Shown here in pieces: positions 1 through 8,177 of a DNA stretch of 64,000 nucleotides. The translations under genes and the position numbers were made by a program. Position 1 is the first letter of the stretch. Each line of letters starts with the position of its first letter. The stretch comes from Ochrobactrum sp. BTU1 (GTDB lineage: Bacteria > Pseudomonadota > Alphaproteobacteria > Rhizobiales > Rhizobiaceae), in contig CP076354.1 of assembly GCA_018798825.1 (NCBI GenBank), positions 1,302,001-1,366,000 of the forward strand, in the 5' to 3' direction. The notes below the pieces were generated by a model. That model had not been told where the DNA came from. It saw nothing but the letters and a program-made list of their open reading frames with translations, and did not search any database.

Positions 1-855
1 CCTGATCTTGCCAGCAGAGCGTTCGACATGAGCTGCTTTCGCGCTTTCCTCGATTTTCTCGGCTCTCGCACGCAACTGCTTGGTTTTCACCACCAGCAAA
101 TCACTTCCCGAATTAATGCCTATATTGTTGAGCTTCGCGGCCTGTCTGCGCAATTGCTGGACAATCTTCATGTCCTTTTCAAACTGGCGGGCGTCAGCCG
201 CATCTTTCTCGTCAAGCGCCACACGCGCTTGGCTATAGGGCAACGCAAAGACGAACGACTTATCAGCACGCAGGAAAAGCGTGCGTTTCGTCACCACATC
301 AAGAAAGGCGCGGTCATGACTGCAAACAATGACGGCTACTGAACGCGGGAGCGCATCAAGCCAGTTTTCCAGCAAATGCACCTTCTCAAGGTCGAGATGG
401 TTTGTCGGCTCGTCCAGCAATAGTAAGTCAGGCTCGGACACCCATGTGCGTGCCAGAAGCGCAAGCCGCTGCCAGCCACCACTCAACTGCCGAATTGCAA
501 GTTCACGCAATTCAGCCGGAACATTGAGATCGTCAAGCACAATATCAACACGCCAGCTTTCATAAGCGCGTGCGTCTTCATCCAGTCCGCTGAGAACAAC
601 GTCATAGAAAGACAGATCCATCAGATCGTCTGACACATACTGGCTGACATAACCGATTTTGAGCCCACGCGAGCGCGTGATTGTACCGCTGGTGGGCTCA
701 CCCTCTCCGACGATCAATCGTAAAAGACTGGTCTTTCCACGACCATTGGCGGCAACGATACCAAGCCTCTCGCCATCGCCTACGACGAAATCGAGGTTTG
801 CAAACAAGGTCTGATGGAGGCTAAGCGAAAGATTCTGAACAGATATAAGAGACAT
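1..855 (-). CDS. ABC-F family ATPase, partial (C-terminus outside window)
   Basis: The first 285 codons are visible; the gene runs off the left edge. It starts at the ATG complementary to 853-855. One ABC domain can be read in full: Walker A with GRGKT near residues 38-42, signature LSGGWQ near 124-129, and Walker B LLLLDEPTNHLD near residue 145, followed by a charged, alanine- and lysine-rich stretch like the ABC-F interdomain linker. There is no membrane segment, which fits the soluble ABC-F class (Uup/EttA/YbiT-like) that acts on ribosomes. The second ABC domain should lie outside the window. The subfamily cannot be decided from half a protein. Confidence 0.9.
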   Translation of the reverse strand, partial: MSLISVQNLSLSLHQTLFANLDFVVGDGERLGIVAANGRGKTSLLRLIVGEGEPTSGTITRSRGLKIGYVSQYVSDDLMDLSFYDVVLSGLDEDARAYESWRVDIVLDDLNVPAELRELAIRQLSGGWQRLALLARTWVSEPDLLLLDEPTNHLDLEKVHLLENWLDALPRSVAVIVCSHDRAFLDVVTKRTLFLRADKSFVFALPYSQARVALDEKDAADARQFEKDMKIVQQLRRQAAKLNNIGINSGSDLLVVKTKQLRARAEKIEESAKAAHVERSAGKIR

Positions 856-1179
856 GGCGATAGGCCCAATTTGACCAAGCACTGACGAGCAGTTCTCAAA
901 CAGCTTCAATCAACATGCTTGCAAATTTGCGGCTACAGCAATTGAAGCTGAGCCCTCAGAAAAGGCAGAAAAAGACCTTTGTTTCAGTCTTAATCGGCCC
1001 TGCACAATTTACTGTTGCAGGGCAAAATCAGGGCCATACTGACGATGACGGTCGTGACGCGTCACATCCATATTACAGCCCTCCTTTTCCAAATTTGTCT
1101 CTAAACCGGACTATTCCGATGGGTGCTTCTTAGCAAAGACGTTCCCGCCCTTCAAGAGCGGCGACACTCTTGAATATAA
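856..1179. other. Intergenic region with two small hairpins
   Basis: I see no convincing gene here. Two inverted repeats stand out: GCCCTGCA at 997-1004 with TGCAGGGC at 1016-1023, and TTCAAGAG at 1151-1158 with CTCTTGAA at 1167-1174. The second lies 5 bases past the homoserine dehydrogenase stop and could mark the end of that minus-strand transcript, but no T-run follows, so it is not a standard intrinsic terminator. Confidence 0.5.
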
Positions 1180-2499
1180 TCAGCCTGCGCGTTCGATACG
1201 GATCATCTGTGGCTTGTTGACCAGATGATCGTCCTTGAGAATTGCTTCAAGAGCTTTCTTCACAGCGGATTCTGTCGTTTCGTGAGTCACAAGGATGACA
1301 GTCTTGATGCCGTCACTTACGTCGCTGTCCATCAAAGGACGTTGAACGATTGACTCAAGCGAAATGTCATTCTCAGCCATACGCTTGGCAATTCCAGCAA
1401 ATGCACCGATACGATCATAAACCGTCAGGCGAATGAAATAGCCGCCCGCATGCTTGCGCATCTTCGCGCGCTTATATGGCTGCAAGGCTTTCGCAGGTGT
1501 TCCGAAAACCGGGCCGTGCTGGAAGCCAGGACGGCTTTTGGCAATATCTGCCAGATCGCCGATCACAGCCGAAGCCGTGGCATTACCACCGGCACCCGGG
1601 CCGGAAAGCAGCAGCTCACCCAAGAGGTCAGTTTCGATTGCAACTGCATTGGTCACGCCATGGACCTGTGCAATTACCGACGAGGTTGGAACCATCGTTG
1701 GATGCACGCGCTGTTCGATACCGGTATCGGTCTTCTGCGCAACGCCGAGCAGCTTAATACGATAGCCAAGCTCGTCAGCAGCACGAATATCGGCCAGTGA
1801 AATATTGCTGATGCCTTCAAGATAAATGTCGTCGGCTGCAATCTGGGTGCCAAATGCAAGGCTTGTGAGCAACGCAAGTTTGTGCGCCGTATCGTTGCCT
1901 TCAATGTCAAAGGTCGGATCAGCTTCGGCATAACCGAGACGCTGCGCGTCTGCGAGGCAATCTTCAAACGAAATACCCTCTTCCCACATCCGGGTGAGGA
2001 TGTAGTTACAGGTGCCGTTCATGATACCGTAAACGCGCGAAACCGTGTTGCCGGTCAATGATTCACGCATCGCCTTGATGACGGGAATGCCGCCAGCAAC
2101 GGCTGCTTCAAAATTGAGAAGAACGCCCTTATCTTCGGCAATCTTGGCAAGCGCCACGCCGTGCTTTGCGAGAAGTGCCTTATTGGCGGTCACGACATGA
2201 TGACCTGCACGCAATGCAGCTTCAACAGCCGATCTGGCCGCGCCTTCATCACCACCGATCAGCTCAACGAAAACATCAATATTAGCGCTTTTGGCAAGCT
2301 CGATCGGATCGTCAAACCATTCAATGCCACCAAGATCGACACCGCGATCACGAGTTCGATCGCGTGCGCTCACCGCAGTAACTGTAACTTGCTTGCCGCA
2401 CTGACGAGTGAGCATTTCGGCCTTGTCACGTAGAATACGCAACACCGAAGCACCAACGGTGCCCAGTCCGGCAACGCCGATCCGCAATGCATCACTCAT
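1180..2499 (-). CDS. hom: Homoserine dehydrogenase
   Basis: NAD(P)-dependent reduction of aspartate semialdehyde to homoserine, the branch point to threonine and methionine. The 439-residue protein begins MSDALRIGVAGLGTVG, a Rossmann GxGxxG near residues 9-14. The centre has the homoserine dehydrogenase signature region (around EADPTFDIEGNDTAHK), and the C-terminal ~80 residues form an ACT domain (GGYFIRLTVYDRIGAFAG), the usual site of threonine feedback control. The ATG at 2499 was chosen because the family's N-terminus starts there; a longer reading frame to 2556 adds 19 residues that look untranslated. It lies 90 bp downstream of an aminotransferase on the same strand and is probably co-transcribed. 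The length is typical of the monofunctional enzyme. Confidence 0.96.
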   Translation of the reverse strand: MSDALRIGVAGLGTVGASVLRILRDKAEMLTRQCGKQVTVTAVSARDRTRDRGVDLGGIEWFDDPIELAKSANIDVFVELIGGDEGAARSAVEAALRAGHHVVTANKALLAKHGVALAKIAEDKGVLLNFEAAVAGGIPVIKAMRESLTGNTVSRVYGIMNGTCNYILTRMWEEGISFEDCLADAQRLGYAEADPTFDIEGNDTAHKLALLTSLAFGTQIAADDIYLEGISNISLADIRAADELGYRIKLLGVAQKTDTGIEQRVHPTMVPTSSVIAQVHGVTNAVAIETDLLGELLLSGPGAGGNATASAVIGDLADIAKSRPGFQHGPVFGTPAKALQPYKRAKMRKHAGGYFIRLTVYDRIGAFAGIAKRMAENDISLESIVQRPLMDSDVSDGIKTVILVTHETTESAVKKALEAILKDDHLVNKPQMIRIERAG

Positions 2500-2589
2500 T
2501 GTTCTGTCTTTCCGATTCGTTGAATTTCTATGTGGTGGGAAACAAGGGCCGACCAAAAGGCGGCCCCTGCTTTGTCCGGTTAAAATCGC

Positions 2590-3813
2590 TTAACGGCGAC
2601 CTTCAAGCGGAATGATGTTCTGCACATTCTCGTCCTTGGCGGACAGGAAGCGCTTGATGTTACGAGCAGCCTGACGGATGCGGTGTTCGTTCTCGACCAA
2701 TGCGATACGAACATACTCATCACCGTGTTCGCCAAAGCCTACGCCCGGCGCAACAGCCACGTCGGCCATTTCAACCAGAAGCTTGGAGAATTCGAGCGAG
2801 CCCAGCGCACGGAAACGCTCTGGAATCGGAACCCATGCGAACATGGTTGCCGCTGGTGGCGGCACATCCCAGCCTGCACGGCCAAAGCTGTCGACCAGCA
2901 CATCGCGACGCTGCTTATAGACATTCCGAACATAAGCAATGTCAGTACCGTCGCCATTCAGTGCTGCGGTGGCTGCTACCTGAATAGGCGTAAACGCACC
3001 ATAATCCAGATAGGATTTAACGCGCGTCAGAGCTGCAATGAGGCGTTCATTGCCAACCGCAAAGCCCATGCGCCAGCCCGGCATCGAAAACGTCTTCGAC
3101 ATCGAAGTGAACTCGACAGCAACATCCATCGCACCCGGCACTTCAAGAACCGATGGCGGCGGGTTGTTGTCGTCAAAATAGATTTCCGAATAAGCCAAAT
3201 CCGACAGAATGATCAGATCATTCTTGCGCGCGAAATCGACCACATCCTTGTAGAAATCAAGGGTAGCAATATAAGCGGTCGGGTTCGACGGGAAGTTAAG
3301 GATAAGCGCGAGCGGCTTTGGAATGGAATGCTTGACCGCACGATCCAGCGCACGAATGAAATCCTCATCCGGCTTTGCCGGAATCGAACGGATCACACCG
3401 CCCGACATGATGAAGCCGAACGAATGAATCGGATAGGTTGGATCCGGGCAAAGCACGACATCGCCGGGCGCCGTGATCGCCTGCGCCATATTGGCGAAGC
3501 CTTCCTTGGAACCAAGCGTCGCAACGACCTGTGTATCCGGGTTGAGCTTCACACCAAAACGACGCGCATAATATTGTGCCTGCGCACGGCGAAGACCGGG
3601 AATGCCCTTCGACGACGAATATCGATGCGCGCGCGGGTCCTGAACAGCTTCGCAAAGCTTGTCGACGATGTTCTTTGGCGTCGGCAGATCAGGATTACCC
3701 ATTCCGAGATCAATGATGTCGGCTCCAGCCGCTCGCGCCGATGCCTTCAGGCGATTTACCTGTTCAAAGACATAAGGTGGCAAGCGACGGACTTTATGAA
3801 ATTCTTCCGACAT
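2590..3813 (-). CDS. PLP-dependent class I/II aminotransferase (AlaC/YfdZ-like)
   Basis: A 407-residue fold-type I aminotransferase. GMGNPDLPTP near the N-terminus is the substrate-side loop, NFPSNPTA is the Asn/Pro cofactor region, and SMSKTFSMPGWRMGF carries the lysine expected to bind PLP. It resembles the alanine/glutamate-pyruvate aminotransferase (AlaC) and LL-diaminopimelate aminotransferase-like group; the substrate cannot be fixed from sequence. It sits just upstream of hom on the same strand, so a role in amino-acid metabolism linked to the aspartate family is plausible. It starts at the ATG at 3813. Confidence 0.9.
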   Translation of the reverse strand: MSEEFHKVRRLPPYVFEQVNRLKASARAAGADIIDLGMGNPDLPTPKNIVDKLCEAVQDPRAHRYSSSKGIPGLRRAQAQYYARRFGVKLNPDTQVVATLGSKEGFANMAQAITAPGDVVLCPDPTYPIHSFGFIMSGGVIRSIPAKPDEDFIRALDRAVKHSIPKPLALILNFPSNPTAYIATLDFYKDVVDFARKNDLIILSDLAYSEIYFDDNNPPPSVLEVPGAMDVAVEFTSMSKTFSMPGWRMGFAVGNERLIAALTRVKSYLDYGAFTPIQVAATAALNGDGTDIAYVRNVYKQRRDVLVDSFGRAGWDVPPPAATMFAWVPIPERFRALGSLEFSKLLVEMADVAVAPGVGFGEHGDEYVRIALVENEHRIRQAARNIKRFLSAKDENVQNIIPLEGRR

Positions 3814-3943
3814 GATCCTGTTCCAGAAGGGAGTTGAATGAAACGGCGCGTATGCGCCGGGTTAGGAGCTATACACCTGTTATCGAATCGGGTCGAGACT
3901 TGTTACAGTTCTGCGACGAAGCTTTTATAGAAAGAAAAGCCCG

Positions 3944-4288
3944 CTATTCCCCGGCTTCGATCTGCTTGAGGGTGGCGTCTGTTTCTTCCTGCGCCTGTTT
4001 GCGCAAAGCAGCAGCCTGAGCTGGCGTGAGAGCTGCATTGGAAGAACGTGTGGCCGCAAGACGCGTGCGGTCAGAATCAAGGCCGGACATCATCTGCGCC
4101 TTCTCTTCGGGCGTAATCTGTGTAGTCGCAGCTTTTGGCATTCGGCCAAAGGTCGGATAGGTATCGGTGCGCTTGGCACCTTCCTGAGGCGTACCCTGAA
4201 ACTCAGGCCCACCGGCACAACCCGCGAGAAGCGCCACGGCTGTTGCTGCCAGCATGAGATTGGCAAACTTCCGTGTGCTTTTGGTCAT
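3944..4288 (-). CDS. Small lipoprotein of unknown function
   Basis: A 114-residue protein with a clear lipoprotein signal: basic start MTKSTRKF, hydrophobic stretch and lipobox LLAGC with Cys at residue 24. After the lipid site the protein is polar, with an Ala/Gln-rich C-terminal part (LTPAQAAALRKQAQEETDATL) that could be a short helix. No enzymatic motif is seen. It probably anchors in the inner or outer membrane facing the periplasm. It is the last gene of the minus-strand group before an AT-rich intergenic region. Confidence 0.8.
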   Translation of the reverse strand: MTKSTRKFANLMLAATAVALLAGCAGGPEFQGTPQEGAKRTDTYPTFGRMPKAATTQITPEEKAQMMSGLDSDRTRLAATRSSNAALTPAQAAALRKQAQEETDATLKQIEAGE

Positions 4289-4550
4289 ATGTCCGGTTCC
4301 GATCCTGGTGCTCTGAAGACGCTAGTACATTACTTAGCGCGTCACAGATAGTATAGTGCGGAATGGATAGCACTAACTCGATGCATCATGTCAACAAGTG
4401 AGTTGCGATTGGCTTCATTCCGCGGCGACGGATGTATGAATGATAAATAAGTATAACCAAAAATTACAAGCAGTAATATTGTGTTATATCGCTGTAATTG
4501 AACGACCTAATAAGCGCTTATGAAACACATAGCACATTCAATAGTTGCGT

Positions 4551-4579
4551 TTGACAGTTAAAAATCCTAAAAATTAGTT
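4551..4579 (+). promoter_or_regulatory. Putative promoter for the M15-domain lipoprotein gene
   Basis: TTGACA is a perfect -35 hexamer, followed after 17 bp by TTAGTT, a weak -10. It lies about 270 bp upstream of the start codon, implying a long 5' leader that would contain the hairpins at 4677-4757. Confidence 0.35.
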
Positions 4580-4676
4580 ACTACTTATCACTGAGTGATT
4601 TGTATATTCACGCTTAAATGCGCCTACATATGTGGTGTAATCGCTATAAAGTGCTGAAAATCTTGGTTTATCTACC

Positions 4677-4757
4677 CCGGTACAAATGACCGGTTTCCGT
4701 GAGTAAAATCGCCTTCTTTAAAATTGGCGAGACTCACATGGGGGATTTGATCTCCCG
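4677..4757 (+). promoter_or_regulatory. Hairpin cluster in presumed 5' leader
   Basis: Three consecutive inverted repeats: CCGGT/ACCGG (4677-4681, 4689-4693); GTGAGT/ACTCAC (4699-4704, 4732-4737) enclosing CGCC/GGCG (4710-4713, 4726-4729); and a weaker GGGA/TCCC pair up to 4757. They lie about 90 bp before a TTG start codon. A role in translation or mRNA stability is inference. Confidence 0.35.
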
Positions 4758-4846
4758 AAACCAGGCGGGCACGGGCTTCCGGTTCGTCAGACTGATAAAT
4801 CCCGATAAGCTGATAAAACAGCCGGGACGTCGAGCTGGAGCAGACA

Positions 4847-6106
4847 TTGAAATTTGCAGAACCTTCACACCGGAAGACCGGCAGATTGCTGACAAGCAGC
4901 GTAGCTTTGCTCGCACTTGTACTCGCATCCTGCACATCGACTGGCAACGGCACTTCGCCTTTACAAATGACGAACAACGCCGATGGTTCCATGATTGCCG
5001 ACACTCTTCAAAGTGCTGCCGATCAGACAGTTGCCGCCGAAGTAGCAGCAGACGCAGGTAAGGCTGAAACGAAAAAGGCTGACGCAACGACTGAAACGGC
5101 GAAAGCCGCTGTCGCCGAAGCAAAATCAACTGATACAGCACAAAAGCCAGCAACAGCAGCGGCAAACGACGCGCAACCGACCCAAGACGGCTCTATTCAG
5201 GTTGCGGCTCTCGCACCACAGACGAAATCCACTTCCCTGTTTGGCATGTTTGGCAAAAAGCCAGCTGAGCCGCCTGTAAATTCAACAACGGCGCCCGAAA
5301 CAACTGAGACTGCAAAACCTGAAGAGACAAAAGAGCAGGCTACCGCACAGGTAGCTAAGCCTACTGCGGAAGAAGCCAAACAAGCCGAAGCGCCAAAACC
5401 TGCCGAATCAGAGAAACCTACTCAAGTGACATCGCTTTTTGGCTCTGCAAAAAATGCCAATGCATATGCAGCGCCCCAGCGCCCCGCCTCAACAGCAAGC
5501 CAAGGCAGCATCGCTCGTCTCTTCACCGATGAATCAGCAAACAGCTCTGGTACGTCGCAGAACAAGAAGCTCGCAGTTATAAGGCCAGCCGGAAAATCGA
5601 AGCACGAATATAATTACACCCTACCTGGCGTGCGTCCGAACGGCGGCTTCGAGATCAAGCATCGCAAGAGCATCTATGACGACAGCGATATCGATGCGAA
5701 CGAATATGATGATTACGCATCCGTTCAGCTAGCATCGGCACCGGGTCTTGCGCGGCTCGCACCAAATGGCTTGAAGGTTCAGCGCGAAACAGTCGATGTT
5801 GCCTGCCTTAAGCCTCAGCTCGTCACTATGCTGAAGACCATGGAACGGCACTTCCGCAAACCTGTCATGGTCACTTCCGGCTATCGTAGCCCTTCCTATA
5901 ACCGCAAGGTCAATGGTGCCCGCAAATCGCTTCATATGATTTGTGCAGCAGCCGACATTCAGATTGATGGTGTTTCAAAGCATGAGATCGCCCGCTATGC
6001 GCGCAACATGACAGGCCGCGGCGGTGTCGGCACCTATTGCCATACAACCTCAGTCCACGTCGATGTAGGTCCAGAACGCGACTGGAACTGGAGCTGTAAA
6101 AAGTAA
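4847..6106 (+). CDS. Lipoprotein with C-terminal M15A/YcbK-type (DUF882) peptidase domain
   Basis: A 419-residue protein. The start is TTG, supported by GGAG six bases upstream (4837-4840). The signal ends in the lipobox LALVLASC (Cys at residue 29). Residues ~40-270 are low-complexity, rich in Ala, Thr, Lys, Glu and Pro, and look like a flexible periplasmic tether. The last ~110 residues carry the metal-peptidase pattern: SGYRSPSYNRKVNGARKS, then SLHMICAAADIQ with the conserved His and Asp, and HVDVG near the end. The family contains D-Ala-D-Ala carboxypeptidase-like and endopeptidase-like murein enzymes, so a role in peptidoglycan trimming is likely. It is followed directly by a strong terminator. 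Confidence 0.85.
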   Translation: MKFAEPSHRKTGRLLTSSVALLALVLASCTSTGNGTSPLQMTNNADGSMIADTLQSAADQTVAAEVAADAGKAETKKADATTETAKAAVAEAKSTDTAQKPATAAANDAQPTQDGSIQVAALAPQTKSTSLFGMFGKKPAEPPVNSTTAPETTETAKPEETKEQATAQVAKPTAEEAKQAEAPKPAESEKPTQVTSLFGSAKNANAYAAPQRPASTASQGSIARLFTDESANSSGTSQNKKLAVIRPAGKSKHEYNYTLPGVRPNGGFEIKHRKSIYDDSDIDANEYDDYASVQLASAPGLARLAPNGLKVQRETVDVACLKPQLVTMLKTMERHFRKPVMVTSGYRSPSYNRKVNGARKSLHMICAAADIQIDGVSKHEIARYARNMTGRGGVGTYCHTTSVHVDVGPERDWNWSCKK

Positions 6107-6118
6107 TCACAGCAAATC

Positions 6119-6147
6119 AAGCCGGACCAAAAGTCCGGCTTTTTTGT
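6119..6147 (+). terminator. Intrinsic terminator
   Basis: GCCGGAC, loop AAAA..., GTCCGGC, then a run of six T. It lies 12 bp after the stop of the M15-domain lipoprotein. Confidence 0.9.
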
Positions 6148-6240
6148 TATTTTTCATATAGTTGCCAGATTCCCCACTCCGCTTTTCCAGAAGAAAACGA
6201 CAATCCGACAAGTTTTTTTTAGAAAAGTTATATTAAGGGC

Positions 6241-6269
6241 TTGCGAGTCAGGATCTTCCTGAATATAAG
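6241..6269 (+). promoter_or_regulatory. Promoter of first tRNA-Glu
   Basis: TTGCGA, 17 bp, TATAAG, ending 20 bp before the tRNA. The same arrangement recurs before the second copy. Confidence 0.7.
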
Positions 6270-6289
6270 CCCACTCACACCAGCAACAG

Positions 6290-6364
6290 GCGCCCATCGT
6301 CTAGCGGTTAGGACAGCGCCCTTTCACGGCGCAGACAGGGGTTCGATTCCCCTTGGGCGTACCA
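6290..6364 (+). tRNA. tRNA-Glu (anticodon TTC), copy 1
   Basis: 75 nt including an encoded CCA. The acceptor stem GCGCCCA pairs with TGGGCGT (first pair G-U). The anticodon loop CTTTCAC gives TTC, and the T-arm contains GGTTCGATTCC. The gene is framed by ACCAGCAA (6279-6286) and TTGCTGGT (6366-6373) followed by a T-run, so leader and trailer can pair around the tRNA and form a terminator-like end. Confidence 0.97.
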
Positions 6365-6549
6365 CTTGCTGGTTTTTTCTTTTCCAGAATACTATAATCC
6401 ACAGCTTGCACGTTGAAGGCCACAAGGACCGCCAACGTTTTTCGTTGTTCATGTTGTTTTTGCACAAGCCGCCCTATCTCCTTGTTTTCAAAGAATCATA
6501 CAGAAAGCTCGCCCACGAAAATTTTCTTTGATTTTTTCTAAAAAAGGAC

Positions 6550-6578
6550 TTGCGCGTCTGAAATTTCCTGCCTATAAG
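6550..6578 (+). promoter_or_regulatory. Promoter of second tRNA-Glu
   Basis: TTGCGC, 17 bp, TATAAG, ending 20 bp before the second tRNA. Spacing is identical to copy 1, although the spacer sequence has diverged. Confidence 0.7.
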
Positions 6579-6598
6579 CCGACCCACACCAGCAACAG

Positions 6599-6673
6599 GC
6601 GCCCATCGTCTAGCGGTTAGGACAGCGCCCTTTCACGGCGCAGACAGGGGTTCGATTCCCCTTGGGCGTACCA
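6599..6673 (+). tRNA. tRNA-Glu (anticodon TTC), copy 2
   Basis: Identical over all 75 nt to the copy 309 bp upstream, again with encoded CCA and the ACCAGCAA/TTGCTGGT flanks followed by T-rich sequence. The inter-copy DNA has diverged outside the promoter and flank elements, pointing to an old tandem duplication kept homogeneous in the gene itself. Confidence 0.97.
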
Positions 6674-6781
6674 CTTGCTGGTTTTATTTTTCTCCCGAAA
6701 AGTTGATATCTTGGTAAGTGACATAGCTTCGACAGCAATGTTACGCACTGTCCGTAAAACTTGAAAATGGACAGCAAGATT

Positions 6782-7066
6782 ATGGCTAAAACCAAAGCAA
6801 TCGTACCGACCGCCCATGCCAGTCGCTATTTACAGCAGCTGTGCAAACATTGGGCTCATAAATTCACCGTTGAATTCACACCCGAGCATGGTCGAATCGA
6901 TCTTGGCGAGAATCGCGTGGTACTAATGGATGCTAATCCGGAAAATCTCGTCACAACGGTCGAGGCACCTGAAGAAAGCCTCTCTCAAATGGAAGACGTC
7001 GTCGCAAGCCACATCGTGCGCTTTGCGTTCCGCGAAGAACTGGTCTTCAACTGGGTGAAGGAATAG
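6782..7066 (+). CDS. DUF2218 domain protein
   Basis: A ~94-residue cytoplasmic protein starting MAKTKAIVPTAHASRYLQQLCKHW. It matches the small DUF2218 family, which occurs alone and as an N-terminal module of siderophore-interacting flavoproteins. The same pattern (short beta strands, then SxMEDVVxxHIxRF) is present in the N-terminal ~85 residues of the gene at 17530-18639. No catalytic residues are evident. A second ATG at 6767 would add five residues; neither start has a strong ribosome binding site. Function is unknown; a link to iron/siderophore reduction is inferred from the fusion. Confidence 0.8.
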   Translation: MAKTKAIVPTAHASRYLQQLCKHWAHKFTVEFTPEHGRIDLGENRVVLMDANPENLVTTVEAPEESLSQMEDVVASHIVRFAFREELVFNWVKE

Positions 7067-7123
7067 GCGCTTTGGTGCCCGTTCAGCCCTCCGATAAATT
7101 GCCCGCAAATTGCCCCGAATAGC

Positions 7124-7199
7124 CATCTTCACATCACATTGCGGGCTAAATCCCACGCAAAATTCATACCAACACAGAGATGATTTGGTGGTGAAGATG
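7124..7199 (+). promoter_or_regulatory. Nested hairpin enclosing a start codon
   Basis: CATCTTCAC (7124-7132) is exactly complementary to GTGAAGATG (7191-7199), whose last three bases are the start codon of the 37-residue reading frame. Between them lies an inner hairpin (TTGCGGG with CCC and GCAA, about 7139-7162). The structure could hide the start site; this is inference. Confidence 0.35.
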
Positions 7200-7310
7200 A
7201 CCAGTGAAACAAGAACAACACTGACACTGCTCAGTGCAGGCCTTATTGCAGCAATGCTTGTGCTCGGCGCAGATATGAGCTGGGCGGACGTCGCCAAGGT
7301 ACTGTTCTGA
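7197..7310 (+). CDS. Putative 37-residue membrane peptide
   Basis: Reads MTSETRTTLTLLSAGLIAAM then VLGADMSWADVAKVLF. It has a single hydrophobic segment (residues ~9-27) flanked by polar ends, as in small single-span membrane proteins. The upstream sequence GGTGGTGAAG is purine-rich but not a clear Shine-Dalgarno. It is a stand-alone frame between the DUF2218 gene and sfsA. I recognise no family; it could be non-coding. Confidence 0.4.
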   Translation: MTSETRTTLTLLSAGLIAAMLVLGADMSWADVAKVLF

Positions 7311-7361
7311 TACTCCTCCGCACATACTTGCAACAAAGCAATCATGAGCCTACACCGGCTC

Positions 7362-8063
7362 ATGCTTTTTCAAACTCCCCTTGTCACCGGTCGCTTAGAG
7401 CGGCGCTATAAAAGGTTTCTAGCCGACGTCACGCTCGACGATGGACGCTTCATCACCGCATCGGTTCCCAACACTGGCTCCATGCTCGGATTGACTGCTC
7501 CCGGCTCCCGCGTCTGGTTGAGCGTCTCAGACGCCCCTCACCGCAAATATCCACATACATTGCAGATCGTTGAAGCAGACAACACACTGGTCGGCGTCAA
7601 TACGGGACTCCCAAACAAGATCGCGGAAGAAGCCATTCTTTGCGGCATGATTCCTGATCTAAAAAACTACGGGCTTCTCAAACGCGAACAGAAATATGGC
7701 AAAAACTCGCGGATCGACATTCTACTTGATGAAGGTGAGCAGCCCCGCGCCTATGTCGAAGTGAAAAATGTCCACTTCATCCGCACACCTTCCCTTGCCG
7801 AATTTCCCGATACTGTCACCGCGCGCGGTGCAAAACATCTTGATGAACTTGTTGATGTCGTATCCGCTGGATATCGGGGCGTGATGGTGTTTATTATCCA
7901 GCGAAGCGATTGCGACAGATTCAGCATCTCAGGCGATCTTGATTCGGCTTATGCCCGCGCATTTGAACGCGCACGAGCGGCCGGGGTTGAGGCTTGGGCC
8001 ATTCGATGCCAAATAACAGAAAATGGCATCACCGCTGAAACTCTGGTGCCCATTGAATACTGA
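7362..8063 (+). CDS. sfsA: SfsA family DNA-binding/nuclease-like protein
   Basis: 233 residues from the ATG at 7362 ([23 protein letters not shown]). The sequence follows the SfsA family throughout: [55 protein letters not shown]. coli SfsA (sugar fermentation stimulation) is 234 residues, which supports this start over the in-frame ATG at 7344. The VExKNVH segment resembles a PD-(D/E)xK nuclease core. An inverted repeat (ATGAGCC at 7344-7350, GGCTCAT at 7357-7363) overlaps the two possible starts. The cellular role is poorly defined. Confidence 0.92.
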   Translation: MLFQTPLVTGRLERRYKRFLADVTLDDGRFITASVPNTGSMLGLTAPGSRVWLSVSDAPHRKYPHTLQIVEADNTLVGVNTGLPNKIAEEAILCGMIPDLKNYGLLKREQKYGKNSRIDILLDEGEQPRAYVEVKNVHFIRTPSLAEFPDTVTARGAKHLDELVDVVSAGYRGVMVFIIQRSDCDRFSISGDLDSAYARAFERARAAGVEAWAIRCQITENGITAETLVPIEY

Positions 8064-8162
8064 GCGCATCCCGAATTGTTTAAAACGGTTTCCGGGCAGC
8101 GCATGCGTAAGAATAAATGATTAGAGCGCCGGTCTGATAAAAACGGATTTTAAAGCGCTTGA
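8062..8162. repeat. Dispersed intergenic palindromic repeat (degenerate copy)
   Basis: It begins GAGCGCATCC at the sfsA stop codon and continues with a CGGTTTCCGGG-type arm and a GCGCATGCGT end. It is a diverged relative of the clearer copy at 9801-9902. Confidence 0.55.
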
Positions 8163-8177
8163 GAAAGACGGATCGAA

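Larger units (their letters stand above)
4289..4846. other. AT-rich intergenic region, divergent promoters, structured leader
   Basis: No gene is seen. It separates two divergent lipoprotein genes and is much more AT-rich than its surroundings. Visible signals: a perfect 12-bp palindrome ATAAGCGCTTAT at 4510-4521; a strong -35-like TTGACA at 4551-4556 followed after 17 bp by TTAGTT; a palindrome ATCACTGAGTGAT at 4587-4599; and a cluster of hairpins at 4677-4757 upstream of the TTG start at 4847. Confidence 0.5.

Noticed and set aside
2683..3837. A 384-codon open frame antisense to the aminotransferase
   Set aside because: It is a shadow of the real gene's codon bias; the product is Arg/His-rich with no recognisable domain, while the minus-strand protein is a clear aminotransferase.
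6610..6817. Short minus-strand frames across the second tRNA-Glu
   Set aside because: They read through the tRNA gene antisense and have no ribosome binding site or family features.
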